From positions 6,636,501 through 6,700,500 of the forward strand of contig JAGTTD010000001.1 in assembly GCA_018398585.1 (NCBI GenBank): a DNA stretch of 64,000 nucleotides. Reading direction: 5' to 3'. The notes under the pieces are model-generated. The model was not told where the DNA came from. It saw only the letters and a program-made list of their open reading frames with translations, and made no database searches. This DNA is from Simmondsia chinensis (Eukaryota; Streptophyta; Magnoliopsida; Caryophyllales; Simmondsiaceae). The translations under genes were made by a program, and so were the position numbers. Below are positions 47,620 to 58,989 of this stretch, one piece after another (within the stretch, counting starts at the first letter, position 1; each line of letters begins with the position of its first letter).

Positions 47620-48390
47620 TATGGCAAACTACAACAACAATAGTCTTAGTGCCAGAAGGGCTCCGACATACGCAGGGTCTGGGAGATGGATGTACGCAAC
47701 CTTCCCCCTTTAGAGTGCTGCCCTTAAAGGAAGCTGTTTCCAAGGGTCCCCAACCTGAAGAGCGTGTTATCATGGAAACATAGATCCTAGAAGCATGAGA
47801 GTAACAAAGTATTAGTGCAATACATAGAAGGCGGCAAGCATTAAAAAGCAAAACTCAAAGGAAGGTACTACTGGCAAGTAGTCGGCAAGTACACAAATGC
47901 TCAAGTACACCAATAAACAAATAAGTGCTCCAGTACATGCACAAAAGAGGGAGAGAAGACACCTAAAAAAAAATGCAGGCAATAAAAGATGCACTACTCT
48001 AAGCCGCTACATAGGCTACTCCTATGTTAGCCCTCCACCGAGCTCTATTTAAGGCCATCTCCTCCTTTAGGTTTAGGTGGGTGAGGTCCTGTTTGATCGT
48101 CTCCATCCATCTCTTCTTTGGCCTACCTCTTCCTCTCCTCCCTAGCATATTATGGGGCTATTCGCATCTCCTAATTGGAGTAGTGGATGTTCTCCTCCTA
48201 ACATGGTTGAACCATTTCAAACGTTGCTCCCTTAGTTTATCCTCAATCGCTCCAACGATTAATTTGGCCCTTATGATGTCATTCCTTATCATATCCCTCC
48301 TTGTATATTCGTACATCCACCACTGCATCCTCATCGCTACCACCTTTATCTTATGTGTATGATATTGTTTCATTGGCCAACACTCCCTAG
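47620..48390 (-). mobile_element. RTE-type LINE, minus strand, 5' truncated
   Basis: On the minus strand: ECWPMKQYHTHKIKVVAMRM, LREQRLKWFNHVRRRTSTTP, IRRCE and, out of frame, [20 protein letters not shown], then a 3' UTR and the shared tail ending CACTAAGACTATTGTTGTTG. The insertion interrupts the start of a copia LTR (48386-48427). No clean TSD beyond a possible GCAAAC. Confidence 0.85.
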
Positions 48391-48427
48391 CAAACATTCA
48401 GAACACTTTATTTTGAAAATAAATCAG
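48386..48427 (-). repeat. Start of a copia 3' LTR
   Basis: The minus strand reads TGCTGATTTATTTTCAAAAT, AAAGTGTTCTGAATG, matching the start of the LTR at 52980 (TGTTGAAGTATTTTCAAAAT, AAAGTGTTTCGAATA). Just before it is GGTGAGGGAA, a polypurine-like tract. The remainder is displaced or lost at the RTE insertion. Confidence 0.55.
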
Positions 48428-48959
48428 CATTCCCTCACCATTTTCAAAATACATCCACTGTCATACAATTTAAACAACATCTCGGAGTTAAGGAAGCCTT
48501 TTATGCATAAATGAGAGTGTCTTTCGATTGAACCCTCTCTTAGCGAAGACGTGTTATAATTAGTTGAAGCATAACGGTAGACTAACCTTTGAACCATATG
48601 AGTCCATTTGATAAACCATACATGTCTCCACACACAAGACTTACTCTCCACGACACACTTCATCTTCGACTGACACAGTTTGAGGCCTTGTGTCCCGTAC
48701 CTTTTATGAATGTAATAGATATAAACCCACGTCATAAAAGCACTCCTTGAAGCGGCTAAACTTCAAACTCACTTTGATAAACCCCATTGATCATTCCCTG
48801 CAACTCGACATTCAATAATTTCCTCAGATCTATTAAAAGCATACGCTCAACGTTCTTTTCCCTTTGTCACAGGTTAACAAGCACTACATCCTGGATGTAA
48901 TTTTACTTTTAGCACTTGCAATTACGCAGATGATGGAACTCTCTCATTGAACGCAAGAC

Positions 48960-49850
48960 TTGGCATTGTACTAGGTGTTGAGTTGAGGGTCCATCAAGGA
49001 TAATTTAAATTGATGAGTTTGACCCATCCCTTTTCTCATATTTATTACCAAGTCTCTAGTAAGGCTTTTCATTAAGGGATCTGCTAGACTATGACTTACA
49101 TTTTAAAAGTCCATAGTTAACACCTAATTTTTGATGAGTTGTTTCACATAACTATGTCTCACACTTAATGTGTCCAGGACTTTCAATTATATACCTCACT
49201 CTTATGCATTTGAAAGCATAGCCTTACTATCACAATGGATAGAAACATGCGATATTGGCTAATGCCATAAAGGAATCTTAAACAAAAGATCTTTTTAATC
49301 ATTATGTTTCTTTTCAAGCAGAAATCAGAGTAACAAATCCTATAATCATACAGAAATTAATAATACATGTTTGTTTCTTGAAATCTCAAGAGACAACATC
49401 CCCATCATGTAGGAATATCCACTCACTTGTAGAAGCATAGTCCTTCTTATCGGAGATACAACTGGCATCTTAGTATTCTTCTAAAGTATAGGAATACTCA
49501 TTAAAAATAATACCATAATCCATTGTCATTTCAGTACCTTATGTACCACATGCCAATAAATTTTACTTGAATTGCTAATATATCCACTTAGCTTTCCAAC
49601 AACAAAGGTTATATCAGGCCCTTTCATGCTCTAATTGTACTAGTAGAGTACTTTCATTTGATACTAAATATCCATACCAAATATCAACACACAAAAATAT
49701 AACAACTCCTTTATCATTATTAACTTGCTATATATGCATTTGTCGGATTCATTTATTGCCTCTCTCCAAAAGCAGAATCACGAGACTTCACAGCCTCGTC
49801 ATAGGATCATATTTTATAACACAACAATATGGAACTCGACCATCCATATT
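48960..49850 (-). pseudogene. Ty1/copia RT end and RNase H, decayed
   Basis: On the minus strand: MKGPDITFVVGKLSGYISNS SK.YWHVV, then EYSYTLEEY, DASCISDKKDYASTSEWIFL, HDGDVVS, DFKKQTCI, later ISIHCDSKAMLSNA, and SLADPLMKSLTRDLVINMRK GMG. These equal the copia series RPDIAYAVGRLSRYTSNPS, YSDASW...STSGWVF, SKKQTCI, IHCDNQA, ADPLTKxLxRDLV...KGMG. Many stops. The RT catalytic part upstream is missing. Confidence 0.8.
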
Positions 49851-52374
49851 GTCTAGTTCATACCATTGAAAATTTATAAAATTCTGAATCAAAAGATTTC
49901 CTTTTCCTTGCTCTTACTTCTTCTATGTTCTAGAGCCTTTTTAGGGAGTTCTTCCCTTACAAAATGATTTTCATCAATGACAAAGACATGTCATTTTCCA
50001 TTAAAATTCAATCTTTCGATCCAGAAAAACTATTTCATCTTCATATATTTTACTTCATATTATCATAATGCATTATCATTTCATCTATATCAACAAAAGA
50101 TTCAAAATCGTTTTAATGCACTCATCCATATTTACATCAAAAATATCAATTTACCCATAATTAAATCTTATGAATCATCATGTCATTTATATGCATCAAA
50201 TCTTATGGGTAACATATGAAACATCATAATTTCATATTGCTATGCTCTTGAGATTTGCTATGCATCAAACCTTATGGGTAACATGCATATGAAATCACAT
50301 AAGAAAATTATCGTTCATGTAAAATTATGCTCAAATTGACTATTTAATTCACAAGACATAATATCATTAGAACAACATAGAATATATAATTATACCTTTC
50401 ATGATCCACTAATTTCATTCCACTCTACTTTCGTTTTTACCAAATAAACAAAAAACATTCATGTTAACAATTAAAATTACAAAATTTATGATTGCATTAA
50501 CGTGCATACACGCATTAATCTCCTAGCTGCATTAACATCCATGCTTATACCCATATTGTATTTTATATTTATGAACATGCATGTATTAATTACATTAATT
50601 GTACATTCATTAACCTTGTAACTTCATTAACATATATACATATTTATACTCAAATTATTTTCCATAAGTATAAACATATATGCATTAAACCTCATTTTAG
50701 CAACTCTTCATACTATAAATTCTTGAGATTTACAATGCTTACGTAATATATAAGTCATATTGTTATTATATTTACCAATAATATATACGTATTATTTTGC
50801 TTTAACCATTATAAATCTATGAGAATTAAAATCCCGATTATACATTTTTACCAATATGCAACAACCGCGTGTCTATAATTTAATGTCTTTTGAAAGTTAA
50901 ACAAGTCACTATATATCAATTATTACAAACATGAATTATCGACCACACACATGTTTGACTTTGGTGTCAGCATTTGCGCATTATTCAATGGAGCATTATA
51001 TTGCAATATAAACATGCAAATAATGCATTATATTTACACATATGCAAATATTTATAAGTATAAAAGGAACAATTGGTACAAAATGAATATGTGGTTCTCA
51101 ACAATGAAATCAAACTTATGATTGTCATTATTTTAGCTTTAATTTTCTTTACTCAATTACATGCTCATATTGTGAATTTAAATTATGAATACATTTTCAT
51201 ATTTTATGAAAAACCCCTTGTTCATTTCTGCTTGTAATTGTAAACCCAAATTTATATATGATATAACTTTGAAAACACTTAATTCACCTTTAACAAGCAT
51301 GTATAAAATATTAATAACACTAATTTCATTCAAATAAAAATGTTATCATATATAAGCATACCCTTTCAACCTTTTTCCATATCTCTAACTCATAATAAAA
51401 ATTCAACAAGGGTGTGTTTACAATTCATAATTAGGTAGATTTATCTCATCAATTTATTATGTATACAAACATATTATTTGAAATTGACAATGAGATTCAA
51501 CTACCAATTTTATAATAAACATGTATACACAATTAATTTACGTTTTGTTATTAGTTTTGGCATTGTCTCATCGTTTGGTTTCAACAACCATACAAAACAA
51601 GGATTTCCATTTTTAGCATCGCCTCAATGACTGGTTTCAATAACCACCCAAAACAATATTGTTTATATTAACAATGTCTAATGTTCATAATAACGAGCAT
51701 GTCTAAAATTTACTTTACAACAACAACAGTCCTAGTGCCTCACGGGCTTCCACAAAAACAAGGTCTAAAATTTACTTTAAATACTTAGTCACTAAAGATT
51801 CAAACTTGCGGTTATATAAGAGTTTCGTCTAATTATATATAATATTCTTATAATTATGCATGAAAAGTCATATGCATTAATAGCCTAGTCCCCAATTTTC
51901 TTAACATTAGAATGCTGGTTCAAATGTTAGCAACCGCAAAGACACATTACTTTTTTTTTTTCTTTTAATTTTTGATTTTCCTTTTTGTTAGATTAACATG
52001 ATACAATATCACTATAATCAAAGTTCATCTATGATTGAAAAGCCATAAATCAAAATTCATGATACTAACCATCATAATAATGCCCAGATGGAAAGTCATG
52101 AGTTCTTGATTTTTGTTATGACACCATATGCAAAATTAACCATGTGCATAATCAACAATGCACAAAACACAATTCTCGTTCATCTTAGAATTTCATGATT
52201 TTCATATTCTTTTAAATCAAATTAGATATCTTGATCTATAGTTATTTATATAACATAAAGATCCAAGAAGAAGTCCCATTCCTCTCTCTTTCATCACTTT
52301 CATTAATCTCCAAAGTTCGCCATCATCACACTAAAAGAAGAAACCATTTTAAGAATGAAAATAAGTTTTAAGAT
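49851..52374. other. AT-rich, frame-poor DNA inside the copia relic
   Basis: About 2.5 kb of A/T-rich sequence with recurring words (CATTAAC, ATATGCAT, CTTATGGGTAACAT twice at 50204-50285) and no coherent coding. On the minus strand ATATGGTGTCATAAC (about 52124) resembles a primer site but is 240 bp away from the LTR end. A TTTGG-type tandem pair (GTTTGGTTTCAACAACCA / CTGGTTTCAATAACCA) lies at 51570-51650. Confidence 0.4.
51718..51762 (-). mobile_element. 45-bp SINE/RTE tail insertion with 17-bp TSD
   Basis: GTCTAAAATTTACTTTA is duplicated exactly at 51701-51717 and 51763-51779. The insert, on the minus strand, is CTTGTTTTTGTGGAAGCCCG, TGAGGCACTAGGACTG and TTGTTGTTG: only the last stretch of the shared tail. 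Confidence 0.9.
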
Positions 52375-52980
52375 TGTTGGTACAATTTGAAGAAAACAAA
52401 AAATTTGTTTGAAAAATAATAAAATAGGAATCAAGTCACCGGCTTCAAGGCATGCAGCGAACCGTTTTCTTTAAGACTTATTTCTTGGATACCGAAATAG
52501 TATAAGGGATACAATGAAACCAAATAACAAAGTAAGAGTAAGAGCATAGAGAGAGGAAGAGGACCGAGACTTTTTAAAAGAGAAAAAAGAGAATGGATTC
52601 TTTCAATTCATCTCCAAAACACCAAATGAGGGGTTTATATAGAATTCTATGCGTCTCTTAGACAAGACACATCATTAAACACATGTTCTTATCGAGGGAC
52701 ACATCCCTCCAAATTAGTAAATTAATTTCCAAAAAAATCAGAAAACTAGGGGCAAAATAACAACCATTACTACTTTGTTTGTCGACACAAAAAGCCTATG
52801 TGTTGACACACAGGCCTATGTCTCAACGTAAAGATCCAAATTTTGGATTCTATAAGTCTGTGTGTCAACATACAAGCCTATATGTCGACACATAGACCCA
52901 AACTTTAGTTTCTGTGTATTTAAGCCAAAATACATAGCAAGTAAATATTCGAAACACTTTATTTTGAAAATACTTCAACA
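52375..52980 (-). repeat. Copia LTR, 606 bp, with TGTGTCGACACA palindromes
   Basis: Plus-strand ends TGTTGGTA and CTTCAACA. It is the partner of the fragment at 48386-48427 and homologous to the solo LTR at 45871-46567. Palindromic words (TTTGTCGACACAAA, TGTGTTGACACACAGG, TGTGTGTCAACATACA, TATGTCGACACATAG) lie at 52780-52905. It would be the 5' LTR of the minus-strand copia relic, but no primer site is recognisable beside it. Confidence 0.65.
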
Positions 52981-52999
52981 CAAAAATATGTAAACAAGC

Positions 53000-53950
53000 A
53001 AAATGTGTTTTTTTTTTTAATTGTATGGTTTTTTTAAAAGGTAAGGACAAACAACTTTAAACCTGCCACGGTGAATAGGGAAACCTCAAGCATCTGCTCT
53101 AATGAGTGTAGAGACGGCTCTATCTGGTGGACTTTGCCACACAACAAGACCCTAACCCCTAAGACCCAATGTCATTGACCAATCTGTTGGTCTATTTGCT
53201 TCCCTAAAATAGTGATTAAACTTGACTTGGATATACTACTAGCTTACAAGAAGAATATCGTCCACAATTGTTAAAATACCCCCTGGAGTCGAATACGAAT
53301 CACCACTCCTTTATTATCTTCTAAAATAATCTTATAGGGTCAAAGACAGTTCGCATGGTATAAAGCATCTTTACACTTCAACCACCATAATAGGAGCATT
53401 AGCGAACTCTCTCAAGCCAGCAAGGAGCATTTCTCCACAGTGATCACAAATAATGAAACCTGCAAACATAGTGTCCCCTTGTATTGAGCCATCAAATTTT
53501 GTCTTAAATCACCCCGATAGATAAGAGTTCCAAGAATCACAAGAGTCTCTCCTAGATGTCTAGACTTAACAACCATGCAACCAGACTCCTCATCCATTTG
53601 GTGAGGGAGAGTCCACTTAAGATGCACATTTCTAGTGAGAATGGAAGGTTTTCGGGGATTAGCCTGATCACATCAAAACTCCATGTTGTTACTATTTTTC
53701 TAGATTTGCCAGCAAAGAAAAATAAAGCGCACTAGTTTATAATAACCCCTACTACCTCTCAATTGTCTGCGCTTACGAAACTCATTAATAAATTGTGTTT
53801 GGCTAGGCAGCAACTCTAGCCAACCAAGATAGTCGATTTTCTAGACTATCCTGGAATGAGGGGCAATTAAGAAAACATGAAATAGATCTCAAGGGGCACA
53901 CCTACACTTTGTATGTTATGTCCTTATTAATTGAGGCGACATATTTTTTA
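53000..53950 (-). pseudogene. L1-type LINE 3' end with RNase H domain (copy A)
   Basis: Minus strand: NEFRKRRQLRGSRGYYKLVR FIFLCWQIWKN-like connection, HLKWTLPHQMDEESG, then in another frame FKTKFDGSIQGDTMFAGFII and CDHCGEMLLAGLREFANAP, an RVT_3-type RNase H (first Asp in FDGS). The 3' UTR ends in A runs near 53005-53040. Frame breaks throughout. Confidence 0.65.
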
Positions 53951-53999
53951 AGGTAAAGAGGACACCAGGCCAACTACACACAGTTAGAAAGCCTAGTGA

Positions 54000-56180
54000 T
54001 TCATGACAAATTAATCTATACAAAGACCGATAGTTGTTAACTTTATCACCCACCAAAGTAAAGCCTAAGACCACAACCTATATGTTGCTTCATTGCCCTC
54101 CCGCTAAACATGAGAAATGCGAACCTCCAATCCCAAATATCTTCAATAATAGGCTTGATCTACCAAGCACATTGAAATTCCTTTGCTATGGTCCAAATGA
54201 TAGTAAGATTGTCCCCTTCTATATGCAAGTGGGTAATGCTGAGGTCAATATATTTTAATGCCTTCCCTAATTGCCTAAGCGCCCACCAGGAGAATTCGAG
54301 CATTACCAATACTCCCATAATCGAACCCAAGATGATCGCCATTACTATCTCGAATTATAAACCCAAACGCCGCATGACCATCACTTTTGGTCCCATCAAA
54401 ATTAAGTTTCGCCAACCCCCCTCTGGGGGGCCCCATCTTACCCCTTGTCTAAGACTAATCGCCTTCATATTCTTAAGGTGACATTATTTATCCTTGCTTT
54501 CTTGAATCTCCATTTAGTGATTACTTCCATCTAGCAGAGAGAATACATTACCAGGGCTAGACATCCTACCATTAAACACTAATTCGTTCCTATCTTTCCA
54601 CATGACACAAAGAGTTGTCATCACGAATTCGAGTATACTAAAACTATTATGGTCCTTATAACATTTCAAAACAGCAACCACTAGTGGATACCTACACCAT
54701 GAGGAATAAGCCTAGACCACCATTTTCCGAATAAAAGATCCCAGTACTGCTTGGAAAAATTACAATGGAGGAATAAATGATCTTGAATCTCTTCTTCAGC
54801 TAGACAACTAGAGCGAGAATTAGGGACTCTCACACCTCTAGCCTCTAGAACGGAACGAATTGGAGGTAAACTATGCCATAACCAGTAGAGAACTATTTTT
54901 ATCTTAGGAATACATTTTGATTCCAAATCCATCTAAAGAACTAGCTGTTTTCTATCTTCCCATGTGAAATCCTGGGTTAATCAACAAGCCGATTTGAATG
55001 AAAACTCCATATTTGTCGTGAAACCATAGCATACACTATCCATTGTATGCTTGAGAGGAATCAAAGTACCTTATACAATAGAAAGAATTCTATCTGGAAG
55101 AACTCTTCGCAATTCCTCAACTTTCCACCTACCTCCACTTATAAACTCAGCTACCTTTAAATAAGTCCTTAACCATCTACGTCTCGCTAACAACCTCAGC
55201 CAAAGGAGTCGAGGTGCACCAAGCATCAAACAAAAAGGAAATACTAACCAACCATCTAATACCTTTGCATAGTAATGCACGACATGCCATGTTGTTCTTC
55301 CAAGCTCAAGAGTCTTTGGGTTTGGTCGAATAAGTGAAGATATCTTGATTGCAAAGATATTTGGCTCAAGCCTAAAAGAATCATAGTTCCTAAGAACCTT
55401 CCAACCATGCTTACATAAGAATGTATTCACTGTAGATATGTGCTTTAGACTAGGATTGCCTGCTCCTTTCAGTTGACAAATCTTATTCCAGGCCATCATG
55501 GGCATTCCATTGCCAAGGCAACCATGCTTTCAGAAGTATTCTCTGCAATACTTATCCATACTGAGACTAACCGATTTTGGGATTTGAAAACACTGCATAA
55601 TGTGAGCCAGGATCGCCTTTAAATTGGACTAAATTAAAATAGTTCTGCCGGCTTTGGATAGCACATTAGCCTACTAAGGAGCTAATCTTTGTAACATCTT
55701 ATCATAAATTCCCTGCTGGGGGTTCTCGAAAACAGTCTCCCTTCAGGGTAGCCCCCTGAAGGGGGAAGGCTGTGTACATCTACCCTCCCCAGACCCTGCT
55801 TTTGGCGGGAGCCCTTGGAGGCACTGGGTTTTTTGTTGTTGTTGTTGTTGTTGTTGTTGTATCATAAATTCCCTAAAAGTTTCCTTTTCTGGGTCTTGCT
55901 CCAAAAGATGGGCAACCCAAATATTTGTCAAGACCAAAGGACATATTAATACTAAAAATGCCACAATCCCTTTAGGTACATTATTAGAAAAAACCTAGGG
56001 ACAACTTGAGATAATTCACAAGCTGACCATAATGGGCGCAATACTAACCTAATAGAGACTTCAGAGTACTACAAGCTTCTACAAAAATTTGGCAAAAAAG
56101 AAGACTATCATCAAGAATGAGCAGGCAAGGTATGACTGAAGCTATTCGAGATATACAAACCCTCAGCGATTGCCCAAATC
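54000..56180 (-). pseudogene. L1-type LINE: RT, zinc-binding and RNase H (copy B)
   Basis: Reading down: DDSLLFCQIFVEACSTLKSL (remains of FADDSLLFC, preceded by a stop), NNVPKGIVAFLVLIC, MMAWNKICQLKGAGNPSLKH ISTVNTFLCKHGWKVL (L1 RT C-terminal W..IC..K..GGLG pattern), then RGVRVPNSRSSCLAEEEIQD, HLFLHCNFSKQYWDLLF (zf-RVT), MWKDRNELVFNG, LAKLNFDGTKSDGHAAFGFI and EGDNLTIIW (RNase H with DG and GDN). It carries a 145-bp insertion at 55715-55859. Confidence 0.75.
55715..55859 (+). mobile_element. 145-bp SINE/RTE tail insertion with 15-bp TSD
   Basis: TATCATAAATTCCCT is duplicated exactly at 55700-55714 and 55860-55874. The insert is the shared tail alone: GCTGGGGGTTCTCG, AAAACAGTCTCCC, GGGGGAAGGCTGTGTACATC, CCCAGACCCTGC, GGCACTGGG and (TTG)9-like end. 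It lies within L1 copy B, so it is younger. Confidence 0.93.
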
Positions 56181-56577
56181 CACCTTACATTGGATTCTCC
56201 TTGCAGGCACTTTTATACAGAGAATAAGTAGATACTGCGAGAGGGGATTCCCTTGTCAGAATCCTCTAGGATGGTCATTTATTAATAATGAGTAAGAAAC
56301 CATGGAAGTTTAATATGTCAAATAGGACCGCCTTGCACATGTTGAAGTGAGATTGGAATAGGACTAGGATAGGGGGAGTAGTTTGCATTATGACAAAATG
56401 ATAGCTTGGATACTAATATGTCAAATAGGCTTCTTATATTTATAGAAAATGGAAGTTTAATTGATCATCGACGAATGTAAATGGTAACTCAAGTGATCAA
56501 ATTTGAGTTCGATCAATCCAAGTCACACCTTTATAAGAAGATGCTTAGATTGCAACAAGCACCAATTTCCCGATGCA
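56181..56577. other. Unassigned DNA
   Basis: No gene, repeat end or domain was recognised. Confidence 0.4.
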
Positions 56578-58150
56578 TTAAAATTTAAAGCCTTTTTTTC
56601 GCCCATAATTTGTTAAGCCCCTACAAATGCACAAGAGTGCAAGCAGGAAAAAAAAAATGAAAGCACAAAAGAGCGACACAAACTCAAGAAGGCAATACCC
56701 TAATAACAAAAACTCGACAAGGCCAAGGGTGCCCAAAACACCCACAGTAGACCACAATGTGATAGCCGCACACAAAGAGATGAGACCAAACAGAAAAGGG
56801 AAACAAGTACACGAGACCAAACAGAAAAGGAAGACAACTAACACCAAAATACAAAGACAAAGAACAAAACCTGACAAGATGGGTTTGCCTGAAACACCAG
56901 GAAATGACAGAACCCCAAGAATGAACTCATCCACTACCTTCCCCTCTCCCTTGGGGGTTGGGATGATAAATGCACTCAACTCTTGTTATTCACCTTGGCT
57001 AGCTAATTCACTATGATTGATTTGTCTCCATTGAAACTCAACCCAAGTACTCCCATGCCTTCTTAACAAATAGAAGATTGTCCTCATCAAATTATTGTTG
57101 GTCCTCTTTTGTCCTCAACTTGCCCCTCCTCTTCTTTTTAGGTTTATGTGTCTTATGCTTCATTAAAGCCTGCTTCTCTCTACTTGAGTTCAACTTTATG
57201 TCCTTCAAAAACTTCTTGAAATGCTTTCACAGACTTCTCCCTCTTCTTTTAGTTCTTACCTTTCCTACCGTTTTGGATTGGAGATACTCCTAGTCCCTTC
57301 GACCTTTTGGTGGATGATCCCTTTTCTCACATGTCATGCTAGTTTCCTCTTTGTGGACTTTGAAAAGGGTAACCACACTAGCCTCCTCGTCAATAATATG
57401 GCTTGGTTGGATCCACGAATTAAAATCCTAGCTAAGAGCATTTGAAGCAAGTATCAACTCTATGATGTTGCCTCTTGGATTTCACATGGAAGGGGATTGG
57501 TTAGAGGCTCCATAGCCAAAGGTTGGTAATCCAAAGGGTAGGAGAAATCACTTAACTCTTGGCCTACAAATGGCTCATGACCATCTCGAGCTAACTAAAT
57601 ATTGGCCTGGGCACCAACTTCAATTGTCTCAATGGCATTCGAAATCCCAATATCCTAAACTCCTTTGCCACACTCCAAAATGGGAGGAGTAACATGACAA
57701 ACCTCCATAGGTGTAGATTTGGCAACCCCAATCATGTCGTTGTAACCACCTTCATTTGGGAGGTCATTCACTTGAGCTAAATTAATCCCTCCTATCACTT
57801 CTACCTCCTTTTAAAGGCTCAATGGGAACCCTATTGCCTATCTTGATTGCTTTCCATAGAATCCCTAACTTTTTGTGGTCGTTGAGGATTATGACTTACA
57901 ATAAAATAACCTTCTTGCCCCCTATCACTATAGGGGATTGCTCTCATTTAGGATACCGAATATGAGCTCTCTAGTGGGACGAATTTCCATCGTACCTCAC
58001 CCAAGCTGCTTTAATTTGAGTCATTTCAGTCCAATAGGCATTAACCACCCTAATAGTCCTTATGACTTTAGCCCTAGCTCCAAATCAAACTAACTACACA
58101 ACTTGGACATCTTAGATGAAGCTGCATAGCCTCCTATACCTTGAAGTTAG
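56578..58150 (-). pseudogene. Probable LINE ORF1 and 3' UTR remnant
   Basis: Minus-strand pieces read RVVNAYWTEMTQIKAAWVRY-like, VGQELSDFSYPLDYQPLAME, EFLKDIKLNSSREKQALMKH, KTHKPKKKRRGKLRTKEDQ and FVKKAWEYLG, in shifting frames: a basic, coding-like ORF1 style. The GT-rich stretch at 56580-56980 is written like the LINE 3' UTR at 8419-8890. No RT is present. The assignment is by style and layout rather than a firm motif. Confidence 0.35.
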
Positions 58151-58635
58151 CATGCTATCTAAAACTAGTTTACATGCGAAATGGCATTAAAACAACATTT
58201 AACACAATGTAGATCAATACCCTAAATCAAACTGGTTTATTTGATTCATGTTCGCTATATTGTTTTGTTTTTGAGAAACAAAAAGCCAGGTCTTAGAAAT
58301 GAGAATTTCTCATTTTTTTATTTTTCTACTTTCAATTATTTTTCTAGTTGGAGCTGAAACTTAAAACAGAAAAAATTAATTTTAAACTTGATTTTAGTTT
58401 TCAAAAACAAAAATAACTATAAGAAAAACAGTATCTGGTATGGTCCTAAATTCCATAACTCCTTTATTTGATATTTAAGTCCATACATTCAATCCAAAAG
58501 TATTTCATTAGATTGCAATCTGGTCATCCATGACGGCCCACAATAGGACTCTCATTTAGCTATTATGTGCAATTATTATTTTTTTAAAAATTATTTTTTA
58601 TAATATTTATAAAAATAATGAGTAACAACACTTTT
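58151..58635. other. AT-rich intergenic DNA
   Basis: A TTTTGAGAAACAAAAAG / CAAAAACAAAAATAAC block at 58260-58430 resembles those near 28380-28540 and 560-660. No gene is seen. Confidence 0.4.
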
Positions 58636-58975
58636 TGTAAAATGTAAATAAAATACTTAAAGGAAATAAGAAATGCAATGGAAGAAATAACTTTTATTGG
58701 ATAATCAATCTAGTATATGAACTACACAATTTATAATAGTAAAGAAATACATGAAAAGCCACAACTCAAGAACTTCCTACTTACAAGTTACAAAGAAATA
58801 AAAACACTAGTAATTGGGCCATAAAGCCACTGTTGAAGAAGAGGAGAGGAAAGGTGTAAATACTTAAGGCTAAAATTAATGCTATACCTAATAAACGCTA
58901 AGTACAAAAAATATTCCAAGCATAATATAAATGTAAGGTGAATACATAACTAATACATTATACTAGTATTCAGCA
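58636..58975 (-). repeat. 3' LTR of the copia element, 340 bp
   Basis: The plus strand starts TGTAAAATG and ends ATTCAGCA, matching the 5' LTR. It is preceded on the minus strand by the polypurine tract CTTGAGGGGAAG (58976-58987). Confidence 0.93.
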
Positions 58976-58989
58976 CTTCCCCTCAAGTT

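Noticed and set aside
52110..52150. Primer binding site of the minus-strand copia relic
   Set aside because: ATATGGTGTCATAAC is only loosely like TGGTATCAGAGC and is 240 bp from the LTR end defined by comparison with the solo LTR.
56578..56979. 133-codon hydrophobic minus-strand frame as a membrane protein
   Set aside because: GT-rich DNA of LINE 3'-UTR style gives Leu/Phe/Cys-rich reading; no conserved motif.
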